A model generated the notes under the pieces. It did not search any database, was not told the origin of the DNA, and worked only from the letters and a program-made list of their open reading frames with translations. From JARKQH01 sp964631605 (GTDB lineage: Bacteria > Verrucomicrobiota > Verrucomicrobiia > Limisphaerales > UBA8199), in the NCBI GenBank assembly GCA_964631605.1, contig CAZVYG010000019.1:1-64000 (forward strand): a stretch of DNA of 64,000 nucleotides, given 5' to 3'. This document shows positions 9,867 through 21,500 of this stretch, one piece after another; position 1 is the stretch's first letter; each line of letters begins with the position of its first letter. The position numbers were made by a program, and so were the translations under genes.

Positions 9867-12800
9867 GTGAGTGATGCATTCCTCATCAGCGACCCGCACG
9901 ACGCGCAGGACTTTTTGTCGGGGTTTTCCCCCGCCAGCCGGCGCGGGGGGGAAGCTTTGTTTTCGGGCGGGGCGGTGAGAGATTTGGCGGCGAAGAGACC
10001 GGGCGTGGCCTACTCGGCGGTCGTGGGTTCAGCGAAGGACGTCCAGCAGGTCGAGCTCGTGTATGAGCCCGGCGCGGGTTGGAGCGGCTGGTGCACCTGC
10101 GAGAGGGATTGCGATTGCGCTCACGTGTTTGCGGCCATGCGCAGTCTGCTGGCCGAACATCGAGCCACCGCCGTGCGCTCGCTGAGCGGCGGCACGGCGG
10201 GCCGCGCGGCGGCGGTATCGGCGGCCCGGCTTCGGCCGGACCCGGCGGTGACGAGCGAACTGGCGCGGCGCCTGATGGCAGCGCTGGGGCGGGGGCTCAA
10301 GCCTGAGGAAATGCGCTACCTGCGGCAGGTGCATGAGGTCTATGGCCGGTGCATCAACCGGGGCGGGATCACGGCGGAGGACTTCGCCGCGCTGGGCATG
10401 CCCCTGCCTGGCTCATTCCATTTTGGCTATCTGCGCATCTGGCCGAGCCTGCCCACCAACGAGTATGAATTCTGGCTCCACGTGGCGTATGAAGCGCACC
10501 GGCAGGAGGTGCCGGTTCCCGAACTGATGGGGCCGGTGACCGACTTTCAGCAAGTCGAGCAACGGCGGGCCGAGTGGCAGCGCGCCCGCGAGATCGAGCA
10601 ATGGAAGGAGTCGTTCCAGCGGGTGCGACCGTTTCTCGATGCGGAAAGTTCCAAGCCGGTTCAGCGCCTGGACCTGCGGGTCGTGATTGACGCAAAAGCG
10701 GCGGGGCTGGAGATACAACGAAATCCAGAGGGCGCCTTTGAACCGCTGAAGGGGAGTCAGTTTCGGAGCTTGCGAACCGAGTATGACGAGGGAGCGGTGC
10801 AATTCACGCCCGAGGGCGAAATGATCTGGCAATTCTTCGAGTCCCTGTTCGACAAGGACCTGGCGTTTGTTCAATGGCAGTACGCGGACGCGGCGACGCT
10901 CCGGCGCCTGGCCCAGCTTCTGCGCCATCCGCTGCTCGAGTCGCGGTTTGTCAATCGGGCCGGCTGTCCGCTGCGCCGCCCGGCCGAACCGCTCCGGTGG
11001 CAACTGACCGCTCCCGGGGAGCCCGATGGCAACTATGTCATCCGTTTGGTTCAGGCCGACGGCGCGCCGCCGCCGCCTCTGATCCGCGCGCTCGAAGGGC
11101 AGCCGACGCTTTACCTGGCGGCTGACGCCGTGTTTAGCGGGCCCGATGTGCCGGGGTACTTGCTGCGTGTGGAAGAGGCCAACTCGATTCCCGCTGCCGC
11201 CATTGAGAACGCGGACGGGATTGTGTTTCTGCGCAAGCTGGGGGTGGGGCTGCCGCCCCGTTTGCAGGAGCGGATTCGCCTGGTCCCCTACCAGGTCACC
11301 ATCAACTGCAGCCTGGTCCCTCCCGCCCAGGGCGTCCGGGGCGAAACCTGCAGAGTCACCGCCGTGGCGCGGGCGGCGGATGGCAGCCAACTCCGGTGGT
11401 TTGGCTATAACTGGGTCGAGGTCACGCAGCGCAACCGCCGCCCATCGGCGGAGGGGGAGCGCGACGGCGTTATCACGCTGCACGATTCGGCCACGCTCCG
11501 TCAGTTCGCCCGTCTGCTGGAGCCGCTCAAATCAATGGGGGCGCCTATGGGAGACGGCCTGCTGTGCCGGGTGGGGCGCGACTTCCCTGAGCGTTTTTCG
11601 GAGTGGCTGAAAAGTCTCCCGCCCGACGTCACGGTCAATCTGGAGGGCGAGTTGGCTTCCCTGGCGAATGCCGCGGTTTCAGGCAAGGTGCGGTTTGACG
11701 TTCAGGAGAGCGGGATTGACTGGTTCGATCTCCGCGTGGTGCTCGACGTATCCGACACCACGCTGACCGCCGAAGAGATTCAACTTTTGCTCAAGGCCCG
11801 CGGAAACTATGTCCGGCTGGAAGGGAAGGGCTGGCGCCGGCTGGCGTATGATGTCACGCCCGAGGAGGATGAACGGATGGCGCGCCTGGGCCTGAGCGCG
11901 CGAGCGCTTACGGCCGAACCGCAACGGCTGCATGCGCTCCAGTTGGCGGACCCTGCGGCGGCCAGTTTCCTGCCCGAGCCGCAAGTCCGACAGTTGCAGC
12001 GTCGCGCCGGCGAAATCCGGATGCGGGTGACGCCCGAGCTGCCGGCGGGGGTTACCGCGACGCTCCGCCCCTACCAATTGGAAGGGTTCCATTTCCTGGC
12101 GTACCTGGCCGTCAACCGCTTTGGAGGCATCCTGGCCGATGACATGGGGCTGGGCAAAACGCTGCAAACCCTGACGTGGCTGCTCTGGCTTCGGGCGGAA
12201 GCGGGCGAGACGGCCGCGCCGGCCCTGGTGGTGTGCCCCAAGAGTGTGATGGACAATTGGCAGGCGGAGGCGGCGCGCTTTACGCCGGGTTTGCGGGTTC
12301 GTGCCTGGCGCGCCTTCGAGCTGGAGCGGCTGCCGGCGGAGACTGCGAGCGCCGACGTCCATGTCATTAACTACAGCCAATTGCGGCTGGTGGGGCCCGG
12401 CCTGAAGTGCCATCGCTGGCTGGCTGTCATCCTTGACGAAGGCCAATACATCAAGAATCCCGCCTCGCAAACCGCGCAGGTGGCCCGCGCCCTCCGCGCC
12501 GAACACCGGCTGGTCCTTTCCGGCACGCCGATCGAGAACCGGCTGCTCGATCTGTGGAGCCTGATGGCCTTTGCGATGCCCGGCGTGCTCGGTTCCCGCA
12601 CGTACTTTGGCAGGCTTTACGACGCCAAGGGCGATCCCTTCGCCCGCCAGCGCCTGGCGGCCCGGGTGCGGCCTTTCCTGCTGCGCCGCACCAAGGCCCA
12701 GGTCGCCTCGGACCTGCCCGAGCGGGTCGAGGAGGAGCTTTTCTGCGAGGTTGAAGGCGAACAGGAAGCCCTTTATCGGGCGGAGTTGAAGCGGGCGCGG

Positions 12801-13436
12801 CAGTTGTTGCTGGGGATCAGGACCCAGCAGGAACTGGCCCGCCAGCAGTTCCACTTCCTGACCTCGCTGTTGCGGTTGCGCCAGATTTGTTGTCATCCCC
12901 GGCTTGTCAAACCCGATTCGGCCGCCGCGAGCGCCAAAACCGAAGCGTTGCTCGACCTGCTCGAACCCCTGATGGAGGAAGGCCAGAAAGTGCTGGTCTT
13001 CTCCCAATTCGTCGAGCTGCTTGCGTTGCTGAAACCCGAATTGGAAGAACGGCAATGGCCCTTTTTTTACCTTGCCGGCGAGACCGAAAACCGGGGGGAA
13101 CTGGTCCAGGCATTCCAGGATGCTCCCGGACCGGCGGTTTTTCTCATTTCGCTCAAAGCCGGCGGATTTGGTCTCAACCTCACCGCCGCCAGTTACGTGG
13201 TTCTGTTTGATCCGTGGTGGAACCCGGCGGTGGAAAATCAGGCGATTGACCGCACCCACCGCATCGGCCAGGCCAACAAAGTCATCGCGTACCGCCTCCT
13301 CGCCAAGGACAGCGTCGAGGAAAAGATTCGCACCCTGCAAAAACACAAGCGCATTCTGGCCGAGGACGTTTTGGGCGAGGCGAAATTCACCCAGAGTCTC
13401 ACGCTGGAGGACCTGCAATTCCTGTTTTCGGAATAA
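9867..13436 (+). CDS. Second SWIM/SNF2-family ATPase
   Basis: About 1189 residues. A cysteine cluster near residue 75 (WCTCERDCDCAH) fits a SWIM-type zinc finger. A long middle region resembles the bacterial SNF2-associated domain. The ATPase core follows with ADDMGLGKT at 757-765, motif II DEGQ, and a C-terminal helicase domain ending DRTHRIGQANKV, a hallmark of Snf2/Rad54-like proteins. This is the common long form of bacterial SNF2 proteins. GTG 9867 was taken as start because conserved-looking sequence begins there; the frame is open to 9774. It leads a run with the NlpC/P60 gene four bases downstream. It is a paralogue of, but clearly different from, the protein at 3303. Confidence 0.9.
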   Translation: MSDAFLISDPHDAQDFLSGFSPASRRGGEALFSGGAVRDLAAKRPGVAYSAVVGSAKDVQQVELVYEPGAGWSGWCTCERDCDCAHVFAAMRSLLAEHRATAVRSLSGGTAGRAAAVSAARLRPDPAVTSELARRLMAALGRGLKPEEMRYLRQVHEVYGRCINRGGITAEDFAALGMPLPGSFHFGYLRIWPSLPTNEYEFWLHVAYEAHRQEVPVPELMGPVTDFQQVEQRRAEWQRAREIEQWKESFQRVRPFLDAESSKPVQRLDLRVVIDAKAAGLEIQRNPEGAFEPLKGSQFRSLRTEYDEGAVQFTPEGEMIWQFFESLFDKDLAFVQWQYADAATLRRLAQLLRHPLLESRFVNRAGCPLRRPAEPLRWQLTAPGEPDGNYVIRLVQADGAPPPPLIRALEGQPTLYLAADAVFSGPDVPGYLLRVEEANSIPAAAIENADGIVFLRKLGVGLPPRLQERIRLVPYQVTINCSLVPPAQGVRGETCRVTAVARAADGSQLRWFGYNWVEVTQRNRRPSAEGERDGVITLHDSATLRQFARLLEPLKSMGAPMGDGLLCRVGRDFPERFSEWLKSLPPDVTVNLEGELASLANAAVSGKVRFDVQESGIDWFDLRVVLDVSDTTLTAEEIQLLLKARGNYVRLEGKGWRRLAYDVTPEEDERMARLGLSARALTAEPQRLHALQLADPAAASFLPEPQVRQLQRRAGEIRMRVTPELPAGVTATLRPYQLEGFHFLAYLAVNRFGGILADDMGLGKTLQTLTWLLWLRAEAGETAAPALVVCPKSVMDNWQAEAARFTPGLRVRAWRAFELERLPAETASADVHVINYSQLRLVGPGLKCHRWLAVILDEGQYIKNPASQTAQVARALRAEHRLVLSGTPIENRLLDLWSLMAFAMPGVLGSRTYFGRLYDAKGDPFARQRLAARVRPFLLRRTKAQVASDLPERVEEELFCEVEGEQEALYRAELKRARQLLLGIRTQQELARQQFHFLTSLLRLRQICCHPRLVKPDSAAASAKTEALLDLLEPLMEEGQKVLVFSQFVELLALLKPELEERQWPFFYLAGETENRGELVQAFQDAPGPAVFLISLKAGGFGLNLTAASYVVLFDPWWNPAVENQAIDRTHRIGQANKVIAYRLLAKDSVEEKIRTLQKHKRILAEDVLGEAKFTQSLTLEDLQFLFSE

Positions 13437-13440
13437 CCTT

Positions 13441-14451
13441 ATGAGACTGTTTCCCGCGCTGACAGTGATGCTGGGCGCCCTGGCCGCCGGCGGCCTGGGC
13501 ACCGGCTGCCTTTCGGTGTCAACTCCGGGACCCGGCGCCGAGGCGCCCGCGAATCGTCCCGCGCCGCGCATTACCCCTCGAGCGCTGGCGCAGGAAACCT
13601 GGGGCATTTCGTGCCTGAGTGTGGCCAGCGCCCGCGAGGCGCCCGAGCACAAGGCCGAACTGGGAACCCAGGTATTGCTCGGGCACAGCGTCCGCGTCTG
13701 GCAAGAGGCGGGTTCCTGGTTCTTCATCGAAACGGCGGATGGCTACCGGGCGTGGCTCGAGGAAGGGACGTTCGTCCGCTGCTCGAAAGCCGAATTAGAC
13801 GCCTGGAACCAGTCCGAACTGCTCATCGTCACCGCCTGGGAGGAGGTTGTCCGCGAGCAGCCGGCAGCCGACGCCGCGCCTGTGTCCGACGTGGTGGCAG
13901 GCAATCTCGTGAAAAAGGCAGGCCGGCGGCAGGACTGGCTGGAGGTGGAGCTGCCGGATGGGCGCCGCGGCTTTCTGCCCGGCGGGTCGGCCGAGCCCTA
14001 TGCTCTCTGGAAAACCACCCGCAGGCCTGCGCCCGAGGCCATCGAGCGGACAGCGCGGCAGTTGTTGGGCCGCCCCTATCTGTGGGGCGGGAATTCGCCC
14101 AAAGGCCTGGACTGTTCGGGTTTCACCAAGCTGGTTTTTTTCCTGAATGGGATTGAGCTTCGGCGCAACGCCAGCCAGCAGGCCGAGCAGGGGATGGCAG
14201 TGCCCCTGGACGCCGAGTTCCGCCAGTTGCGGAAAGGGGACCTGCTGTTTTTTGGCCGCCGAGCGGCGGACGGCCGCCCGCCGCGCGTGACCCATGTCGG
14301 TATTTATCTTCAGGACAAATGTTTTATCCATTCCTCGGAACGGGTGCAGGTCAGCAGCCTGGACCCGGATTCCTCGATCCGGGACCAGCGCCGGCTTGGC
14401 CGGTTGCTCTTCGCCCGGCGCATCCTGCCCTCGGACGCTGTGAACCAATAG
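13441..14451 (+). CDS. SH3-like / NlpC-P60 peptidase, probable lipoprotein
   Basis: A 336-residue probable cell-wall hydrolase. The N-terminus has a hydrophobic signal ending in GTGC, a weak lipobox, so it may be a lipoprotein. Residues about 50-190 look like two SH3-type modules. The NlpC/P60 catalytic domain follows: the nucleophile C225 in LDCSGF and H285 in THVGIY, with a further His in the FIHSSE segment. The family cleaves peptide bonds in peptidoglycan stems, typically D-Glu to diamino acid. It starts four bases after the SNF2 stop and is followed five bases later by thiE, so the three genes are probably co-transcribed. Confidence 0.88.
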   Translation: MRLFPALTVMLGALAAGGLGTGCLSVSTPGPGAEAPANRPAPRITPRALAQETWGISCLSVASAREAPEHKAELGTQVLLGHSVRVWQEAGSWFFIETADGYRAWLEEGTFVRCSKAELDAWNQSELLIVTAWEEVVREQPAADAAPVSDVVAGNLVKKAGRRQDWLEVELPDGRRGFLPGGSAEPYALWKTTRRPAPEAIERTARQLLGRPYLWGGNSPKGLDCSGFTKLVFFLNGIELRRNASQQAEQGMAVPLDAEFRQLRKGDLLFFGRRAADGRPPRVTHVGIYLQDKCFIHSSERVQVSSLDPDSSIRDQRRLGRLLFARRILPSDAVNQ

Positions 14452-14456
14452 ATGCC

Positions 14457-15104
14457 ATGAAAGCCCTGACTGACTGCCGGCTCTACACATTTGTTGACAC
14501 CCTGTATTTGGCGGGACGCGCGCCCGCGGAAGTCGCGCGCCAGTTGTGCGACGGTGGCGCCGACCTGGTCCAGTTGCGGGCGAAGGATTCGCCCGTGGAC
14601 GAAGTGCTGCGGATGGCGGAGGCGATTCTGCCCGTGACGCAGGCGGCGGGGGTTGGCCTGGTGATCAATGATCACCTGTCGGTTGCCCAGGCGGTCGGCG
14701 CCGAGTTCTGTCATTTGGGCCAGGAGGATTTTTTCGACAGCGGCTATCTGCATGTGTGGGACTTGCCGTCCGCGCCGCGGCAACCGCGGATCGGCCTGAG
14801 CACGCATTCCCCGGAGGGCGCCACCCGGGCCATCGCCGCCGGCGCGGCCTACCTTGGGGTCGGGCCGGTTTACCAGACCGGCACGAAACCCACGGCGGCG
14901 CCCGTCACGCTGGACTACGTGCAATGGGCGGCGGCGCATGTGAGGATCCCCTGGTTTGTGATTGGGGGAATCAATCTGGACACGCTGGACGAGGTGCTCG
15001 CCGCCGGGGCGCGGCGGATCTGTGTCGTATCCGCCATTCTCAACGCGCCGGATATTGCCGAGGCGTGCCGCGCCTTCCGCCGCCGGCTCGAGGCTGCGGC
15101 GTAG
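14457..15104 (+). CDS. thiE: Thiamine-phosphate synthase
   Basis: 215 residues, the usual ThiE length. The enzyme condenses HMP-pyrophosphate with thiazole phosphate carboxylate to give thiamine phosphate. Visible family features are the TIM-barrel strands VQLRAKD, VINDHLSVA, the phosphate-binding YLGVGPVYQTGTKP segment, and VIGGIN near the end. No TPP riboswitch and no other thiamine gene is visible nearby; it sits inside the SNF2-NlpC run, five bases after the previous stop. ATG 14457 starts the typical N-terminus. Confidence 0.92.
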   Translation: MKALTDCRLYTFVDTLYLAGRAPAEVARQLCDGGADLVQLRAKDSPVDEVLRMAEAILPVTQAAGVGLVINDHLSVAQAVGAEFCHLGQEDFFDSGYLHVWDLPSAPRQPRIGLSTHSPEGATRAIAAGAAYLGVGPVYQTGTKPTAAPVTLDYVQWAAAHVRIPWFVIGGINLDTLDEVLAAGARRICVVSAILNAPDIAEACRAFRRRLEAAA

Positions 15105-15151
15105 GGCAATCGCCGCTGGCAACGCAGCCGGTCCCCGCTTATGCTGGGGGC

Positions 15152-15532
15152 ATGAATCCGACAACCGAAATGCAGCCGGCCATCCGGGTGGTGATGATGC
15201 CGCGGGACACCAATCCGCTGGGCACGATCTTCGGGGGCATCATCCTGAGTTACATTGACCAGGCGGGCACCGTCGAGGCGCGGCGGCATTCCGAGCGGAA
15301 ACTCGTGACCGTCGCCATGCACGAGGTGAAGTTCATCGCCCCGGTCTTTGTGGGCGACCTGGTGAGTTTTTATACCGAGACGATTCGGGTGGGGACCACC
15401 TCGATTACCGTCCGGGTGACAGTGGATGCGAGGCGGGGGAATCCGCCGCACGAAACCGTCCGCGTTACGCAGGCCGAGGTGGTGTATGTGGCCATCGAGA
15501 CGCCGGGGCATCCCGTGCCGGTGGCTTCGTGA
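15152..15532 (+). CDS. Acyl-CoA thioesterase, hotdog fold
   Basis: 126 residues. The sequence RDTNPLGTIFGGIILSYIDQAG is the classic YciA/Acot-type hotdog motif: the N-x-x-G-x-x-F-G-G loop precedes the long central helix with its catalytic Asp. Members hydrolyse acyl-CoA thioesters of varied chain length. The start follows a GGGGG run a few bases upstream. It lies 47 bp downstream of thiE and converges with the alpha-2-macroglobulin gene, with only 14 bp between the stops. Confidence 0.88.
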   Translation: MNPTTEMQPAIRVVMMPRDTNPLGTIFGGIILSYIDQAGTVEARRHSERKLVTVAMHEVKFIAPVFVGDLVSFYTETIRVGTTSITVRVTVDARRGNPPHETVRVTQAEVVYVAIETPGHPVPVAS

Positions 15533-15546
15533 GTCCACGCCACGCT

Positions 15547-18500
15547 TCAGCGCACTTTCAGGGGCAGGCTCTCGGAGTGTGAATTGAACTCGGGGGCGTA
15601 CATGCACTGAATCTCGGCCACGCCGGTCTGGTACTCGCCGCGCAACTGCACGCGGGTCGAGTATTCGAATACGTAAACGCCCTTGGGGAGGTAATCCACG
15701 AAGAAATGGCTGGCGGTGTCGCGCGTGGATTCGTAATAGGCCAGGCCGTCCTGGTATTTGTAACGGGACAGCACGTTTACCGGTTCGGTGCCGCTGCCCC
15801 GCTGGTCCTTGAGGTGCACGTATTCCATGTCGCGGTCCGTCCGCAGCTCGAGCCGCACCACGAGTTCGTCGCCGACCTGGACCGGGCCTTTGACCGGCTC
15901 GATCACCGGGCCGCGGGCGGTGTTGGATTTGATGAACAATGTCTTCTTGAGCTTGAGGGGAGTGCCCTCGTAGGGGGTTACCTTGGTCATGTCCTCGAGG
16001 TATTGCCAATGCACGCTGCCCCAGGCGACCCCCGGGTCGGTCTTTTTCACGGTAATGTCCCCCATTTTGGGTTTGACTTCCGGCCCGGTGAAGCGGACCT
16101 CGTAGAAGCCGGTCCCGGCTTCGACCGGCCGGGTGGCGGCGCCGGCCTTGGGGGCGGGGCGTTTGCCGGGGGTGAGGTCCATCCCGCCCAGTTTCAACTC
16201 GACCAGCGCGTCGCTGGAGAGGATGTCGCGTCCGCGCAGCAACAGGGCATAGACGGCGTCGGCGGTGGCCTTGGTGGTTTTCCAGTCCTGGGTCTGCTTT
16301 TGTTTGAGCAGCCAGACGCGGCAATCCTCGACGGCCTGGGGGTCCTGGGCGACTTCGTCGAAGGCTTCGATCATGAGGGCCTGGGTTTCGATCGGAGCGC
16401 GATACCACCACCAGCTCAACTCGAGGTCGCGCCAGAACATGCCCATCTCCTCGTTGGAAACGCTGCGCTCTTTCAGCGAGGCCAGAATGGATTTGGGGGT
16501 TGAATCGGCCGTGCCGTTGGCTTTGGCGAAGCGGTGCAGCGCCAGGGCCAGGTGTCCCTGGGTCTGGCGGCTGTTGGTTTTGAGCCAGTGCTTTCGCGCC
16601 TGGGCCAGAAAGAACTCCACCGCGGGCTTGTGCCGCGGGTTGACCGGGAGGTCGCGGAGGAAAAAGCTGCGGCCATAGAGGTAGAGCGCGTCGGTCGAGC
16701 TGGGCACGTATTGGTCCGGGTCGGCCCGGCGCTGAATGCGCTCATAATGCTCGTGCATCCAGCCGTCGAGCCGGTTCAGGGACCGGATGGCCGGCTCGAC
16801 CCCGACATCCACCTTCAGGTGCCGGAGCCGCCCAAAGCCGGTGGTGATGTAGAGGGTGATGTAGTCGTTGCCGGGTCCGCCCGGGAACCACGGCCAGGAG
16901 CCGTCCTCGAGTTGCATCTCGGTCAGCTTCTGGAGCGTTCGCCCCATTTCCGAATCCAGCCGGTTGATATCGAACAGAATGCCGACATTGCGGCGGGCCT
17001 GACTTTCGTTTTGCGCGTCGCGCAGCCACGGCGTTTCCTCGAGCATGACGCTCTTAAGGTCCTGGTTCTTTTCCAGCGGACTGTCCAACGCCGGGGTGTT
17101 GCGCCACTGCTCGAACACGCGCGCAATTTTGGGATCGCTGTTGGCGATCGCGCGGGCGAGGGAATTGGCGTAGAAACGGTTGAACACTTGTTCCGAGCAC
17201 TCGTAGGGATATTCCATCAGATAGGGCAGGGCCAGGACCGCGTACCACGCCGGGTTGGACACCATCTGCACGGTCAAACCCTGGTGCTGCAGGGTGCGGG
17301 AACCGCCCGATTTCAAAAGCTTGGTGAACTCGAACTTTTTGGTGGCCGGCCCGCGGATCGGCAACGGGAGCGACTCGCGCACCAAAATGCGGCGGGACAG
17401 AACCGGCACGGCGCCTTCTTCGCCATCCGAAAGCGCGTCGGTTGCTGCCACCGCTTTGTAGGTGAGAAAGCCGCAGCCGTCCGGAACGGAAATGCGCCAG
17501 GAGAAACTGCGGGATTCTCTCGCGGGAATGTCAAACGCCTGGTCGGTTTTGGTGTTGCCCAGGTGTTTGTCGGCCGATTGAGCCGTCAGCGCGTCGTTGA
17601 ACGTCAGCCGGACCCGCCCGCGCTGCGGCTTGTCGGACTGGTTCGAGACTTTGACCGTGAACTCGACGGTATCGCCCTCGCGCAGGAATCGGGGCGGGTT
17701 GGGCTGCGCCATGAGGTCTTTGCGGGTGACGGCTTCGGCTTGCAGAAAGCCACTGCGGACCAAACGATCGTGCGCAAAGCCCATGAAACGCCACTGGGTC
17801 AGAGCCTCGGGCATGGTAAAGGTCATGCGCACCACGCCGTTCGAGTCGGTGGTCAAATGCGGGAAGAAAAACGCGGTTTCGTTGAGGTTCTTGCGCGCGG
17901 CCACCTGGCTCAGGTCCGGCTTCGGTCCGGCGGGTGCTTCGCTTTTGGCGGCGCCTGGCAGGGCCGTGAGCAGGGCAACCTCTTTGGACGCGCCCACTTT
18001 GCCGGCAATGCCCGCATCGGCGAGCTCAAGCGCGGCGGCTGCGGGCGGAGGCGCAGCCATGGGCATCGCCGCGACGTCGCCCACGATCTTGTCTTCCGCC
18101 AAATAAGCGTCCACGCCCCGGCTCCGGGCCAGACCATAGCGGCGGTTAGGCCAGCCAAAGCGCCACAGGTTTTCGGTTAGGTCCGGAGGGAACGAGCGAT
18201 AGGTGATGAGGACACTTTCATAGCTCCGAGCCCAACTCCCGAAGCTATGCTGAAACCCTTTCGGCTGGTTGGCATATTGCGAGTTGGCGGTCGAGTGGTC
18301 CACGCGGAACACCCGGAATTGGCGGGGCCAGGAGTGGGCTGCAAACGCGTCCAGCGACGCGTCGTAAAGGGTCGCCACCATTTCCGCCGCCAGTTTCTCG
18401 GGCGCATCGGCACCGGCCGAAATCCGCGGGGTGATCACCGCTGTCCAGGTCTCTTTTTGTCCGGGTTGCAGTTTGGAGAGGAAATGCTCCCACTTGAGTT

Positions 18501-21500
18501 CAAGCTCCTTGTTTTTCCAAGGCACCTCGACGCGGCGTGAGACCAGGTAACTGCGATTTTCGCGCACCTGGGTCACGTGGAGGGTGAACCCGCCGCGCAG
18601 CGCCTCGGTGACGGCCAGCGTGATTTGCTGCTGCGTCCGGCCCGGGCTGGTCCAAAAGCGCTTCAACATTTTGTGCTGATGCTCGATCTCGATGAAGGCC
18701 CGGCCCTGGTCATAGCCCGTGCCCCACAGCGCCATGAACTGGTCGCCGGGCTGCAGGTCGTCCCAGCGGGGCGCGGCGAGCAGGTGGGCGATCCTGATGT
18801 TCAAGGCTGCGGCTTCGGGATTGAGCACGTTCAGTTGGAGCATCCCCGTCACTTTTTTGCCAAAGCGGTCCTGCGTCTCGAGGACCGCCCGGTAAGCGCC
18901 CGCCTTGAGCGTGAAGGCGAGGTCGGCGGCGCCGTTGGTGCTGGTGGTGAACCCTTTTTCCGCGACGACCTTGCCCAACGGCCATTGGCTTGGATCGGAC
19001 TGGTTGTCATCGGGCCGCCCGTCCAGATTCCCATCCTCGCCCCCGATGGGCAGCCGCCGCACGGTGGCGGGGGCAATCAACTCATGAATCTTCACGCTGC
19101 CTTCGGCCACCTGCGGTTCGCCGTCGAGGGTGCGGGTGGAAATCTTCAGGCCCACGGGCTCGCGCTCGACTTGCCAGGCCGCGGCGCTGAGGGTGGCCTC
19201 CAGCGCGGTGTAACCGACACGGACGCTGCGGCTGTCCGAGCGGGTCTCGCCGGCGCTGTCGGTTACATCGGCCGTGATGGAATAAACAAAAGTCGGTTCA
19301 TCCTTCCCGGGCACTTTCGGGTCCGGTTTGGCGAGGAACTCGATCGTGAAGGAGCCATCAGTGCCGGTGGTGACCCGGCCATGGGCGATTTCCTGGCTGT
19401 CTCCGCCCTGAAAACCTCCGCGCCACCATCCCCACCACCAGGGCATCCGCACCTCGCGCACCACCCGGTAACGGACGTCAGCGCCGTCCACCGCCGCACC
19501 GGTGTAACTGGTCGCCCGCCCGGTGAGGCTGACCTTCTCATTGAGCTTCGGGGCGGTTTTGGGCGCATCCAGCACCACCTCGAACTTCGGCCGTTTGTAT
19601 TCTTCGACCCGGAAATGAGTCAAACCCACGGCCCGGCCCTCGACCACCGTAATGGCCATCTGGCCCAGGAGCCGGTCGCGCGGCGCGGTGAAACTGCCCG
19701 AAAACGAGCCGTAATCATTGGCCTGATGCTTTTGCCGCGCGATCTCCTTGCCGTTGACGTCCTGAAACACCACGGTGAGGGACTCGCGCTTAAGGGTCTC
19801 GTAGTTGTCTTTGGCCTGGTCCACCCACAGGCAGATGCCTTTGTAGTGAATGGTCTGGCCCGGGCGATAGAGAGCGCGATCGGTGAAGAAGACGGTTTGG
19901 GCGCGAGGCTGGGGCTGTTCCGGTTCGCGGCCGGAACCCCAGAGGTCGTCGGCGCTCGCCAGGCTCTGGTCCTGGAACCGGGCCAGGAAGAGGTAACCGC
20001 GGTTCTGCCCGGGTTTCATGCTGAAAAACCCGTCCCCGTCCGTGGTCAGGGTTGGGTCCGCCACCCGGTTGCCGTTGTTGTCCAGATGCCAGACGAAGAC
20101 TTTGGCGCCGGTGATGGGCTCGCCGGACCGCGCGTGCAGCACAAACCCTTCGAGTCGTCCGGCCCGTTGGCGGGTGACCAGCGACAAGTCGCTTACCCAG
20201 ACGTCCGCCAGGGACACGACGTTGTCGTTTTCGCCGAACTTCGGGTCATGGCTGGCCGCGATGAAATAGAACCCCGGTTTCAAATTGCCCGGGGCGGTCG
20301 CGGCGAAAGTGCGCTCCTTGTAGTCGAGGGTTGGAGGCAGGGCCTCGGACCATTCGAGCGCCGGAGCCTTGGCCAGGACCTCCTTTCGCTCCTGCTGGTT
20401 AAGATGCTCGGGGCGGTTGTGACGTTTTTGCAGGAACACCTCCCAGTCATACGGAATGGCGCGGAAATAGACGTGGGTCAGGTTGCGATAACGAACGGTA
20501 AGCTTCGGCCACGGCGCATTCCAGACCCGCTCCGTGGTAAGGGTGGACGATTTGGCCTCGATCTCGGTAACCAGATTGCGGCAGAGCTTCGCCCCCGGCG
20601 AGTTGGGAAACAGCTCGGCTCCGCGCAAGGCCGTCTTTCGGGCCTCGACGAGGTCGCCGTCCTGCTGGAGAACGAGGGCCTTGCGCTCGAGCGCCAGCGC
20701 GGTGATGTCGAAGTCCGCGTGCTCGGCAATGAACCGGTCCAAGGCGGCCTTGTAGCGCGCGTTCTTGTCTTCGCCGAACGCCGCGTTCCAGCCCCACGTC
20801 AGGCGCTCGAGGTCTGCCGCGGCAAAGGCCAGGCGCGGCGCGGGGTCGTTCTGATGGAACCGCAGGAGGTCCTGGTAAAGGCAAATGGCCCGGACCAACG
20901 GCGTGGTCTCGCTGGGCAGTTTCCAGGCCAGGAACTCGCTGGTCGTGCTGAAAATCGGGCTTTCGGCGGAAAGCTCGAAGGCGCCCTGGGCCTTGGTGGC
21001 GGCCTGTTCGCCGGAGGTGTAAAAGTCCAGGGCCTCCCAGGCGATGAAGTCGTAGAGCGTGGGCCGGTAGCTGTCGGGCATGGTGCCCTTGACCAGCAGC
21101 GCGTCCCAATCGCCAACGGGGGTTGCCTTCAGAACTTTTTCGGCCGCCAGCGCTTTCTGGAATTGCTTGTCAATTTCGGCGAACAGGCGGGGCAGATCCC
21201 ATGTGGTGAAATCCCTGCCGGGCGCCTGGGCGGTGGCGGAGCGTTGCAGGAAGCGCCAGCGGTTCTGCTGGAAGTAATGCCAGTACCAATGGGCGAGGAG
21301 GGTGTCGAGCACGGGCGCCAGCTCTTTGGGCGCCTTGGCGATTTCCGCCTCGAGCCGGATGATTTTCTCCTCGGGTTTGTTGCCCTCGATGTTGCCCTCG
21401 AGGGAAATCTTTTGGCCGATGGCCTTGGCTGCCTCGGCGTAAGCCTTTTCCTTGAGCGCGGCCTGGATGATGGGTTCGAGGTTGGTGATGGCGGTTTTGG

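Noticed and set aside
14380..14456. TPP riboswitch before thiE
   Set aside because: Only five bases separate thiE from the previous gene and no thi-box sequence is visible.
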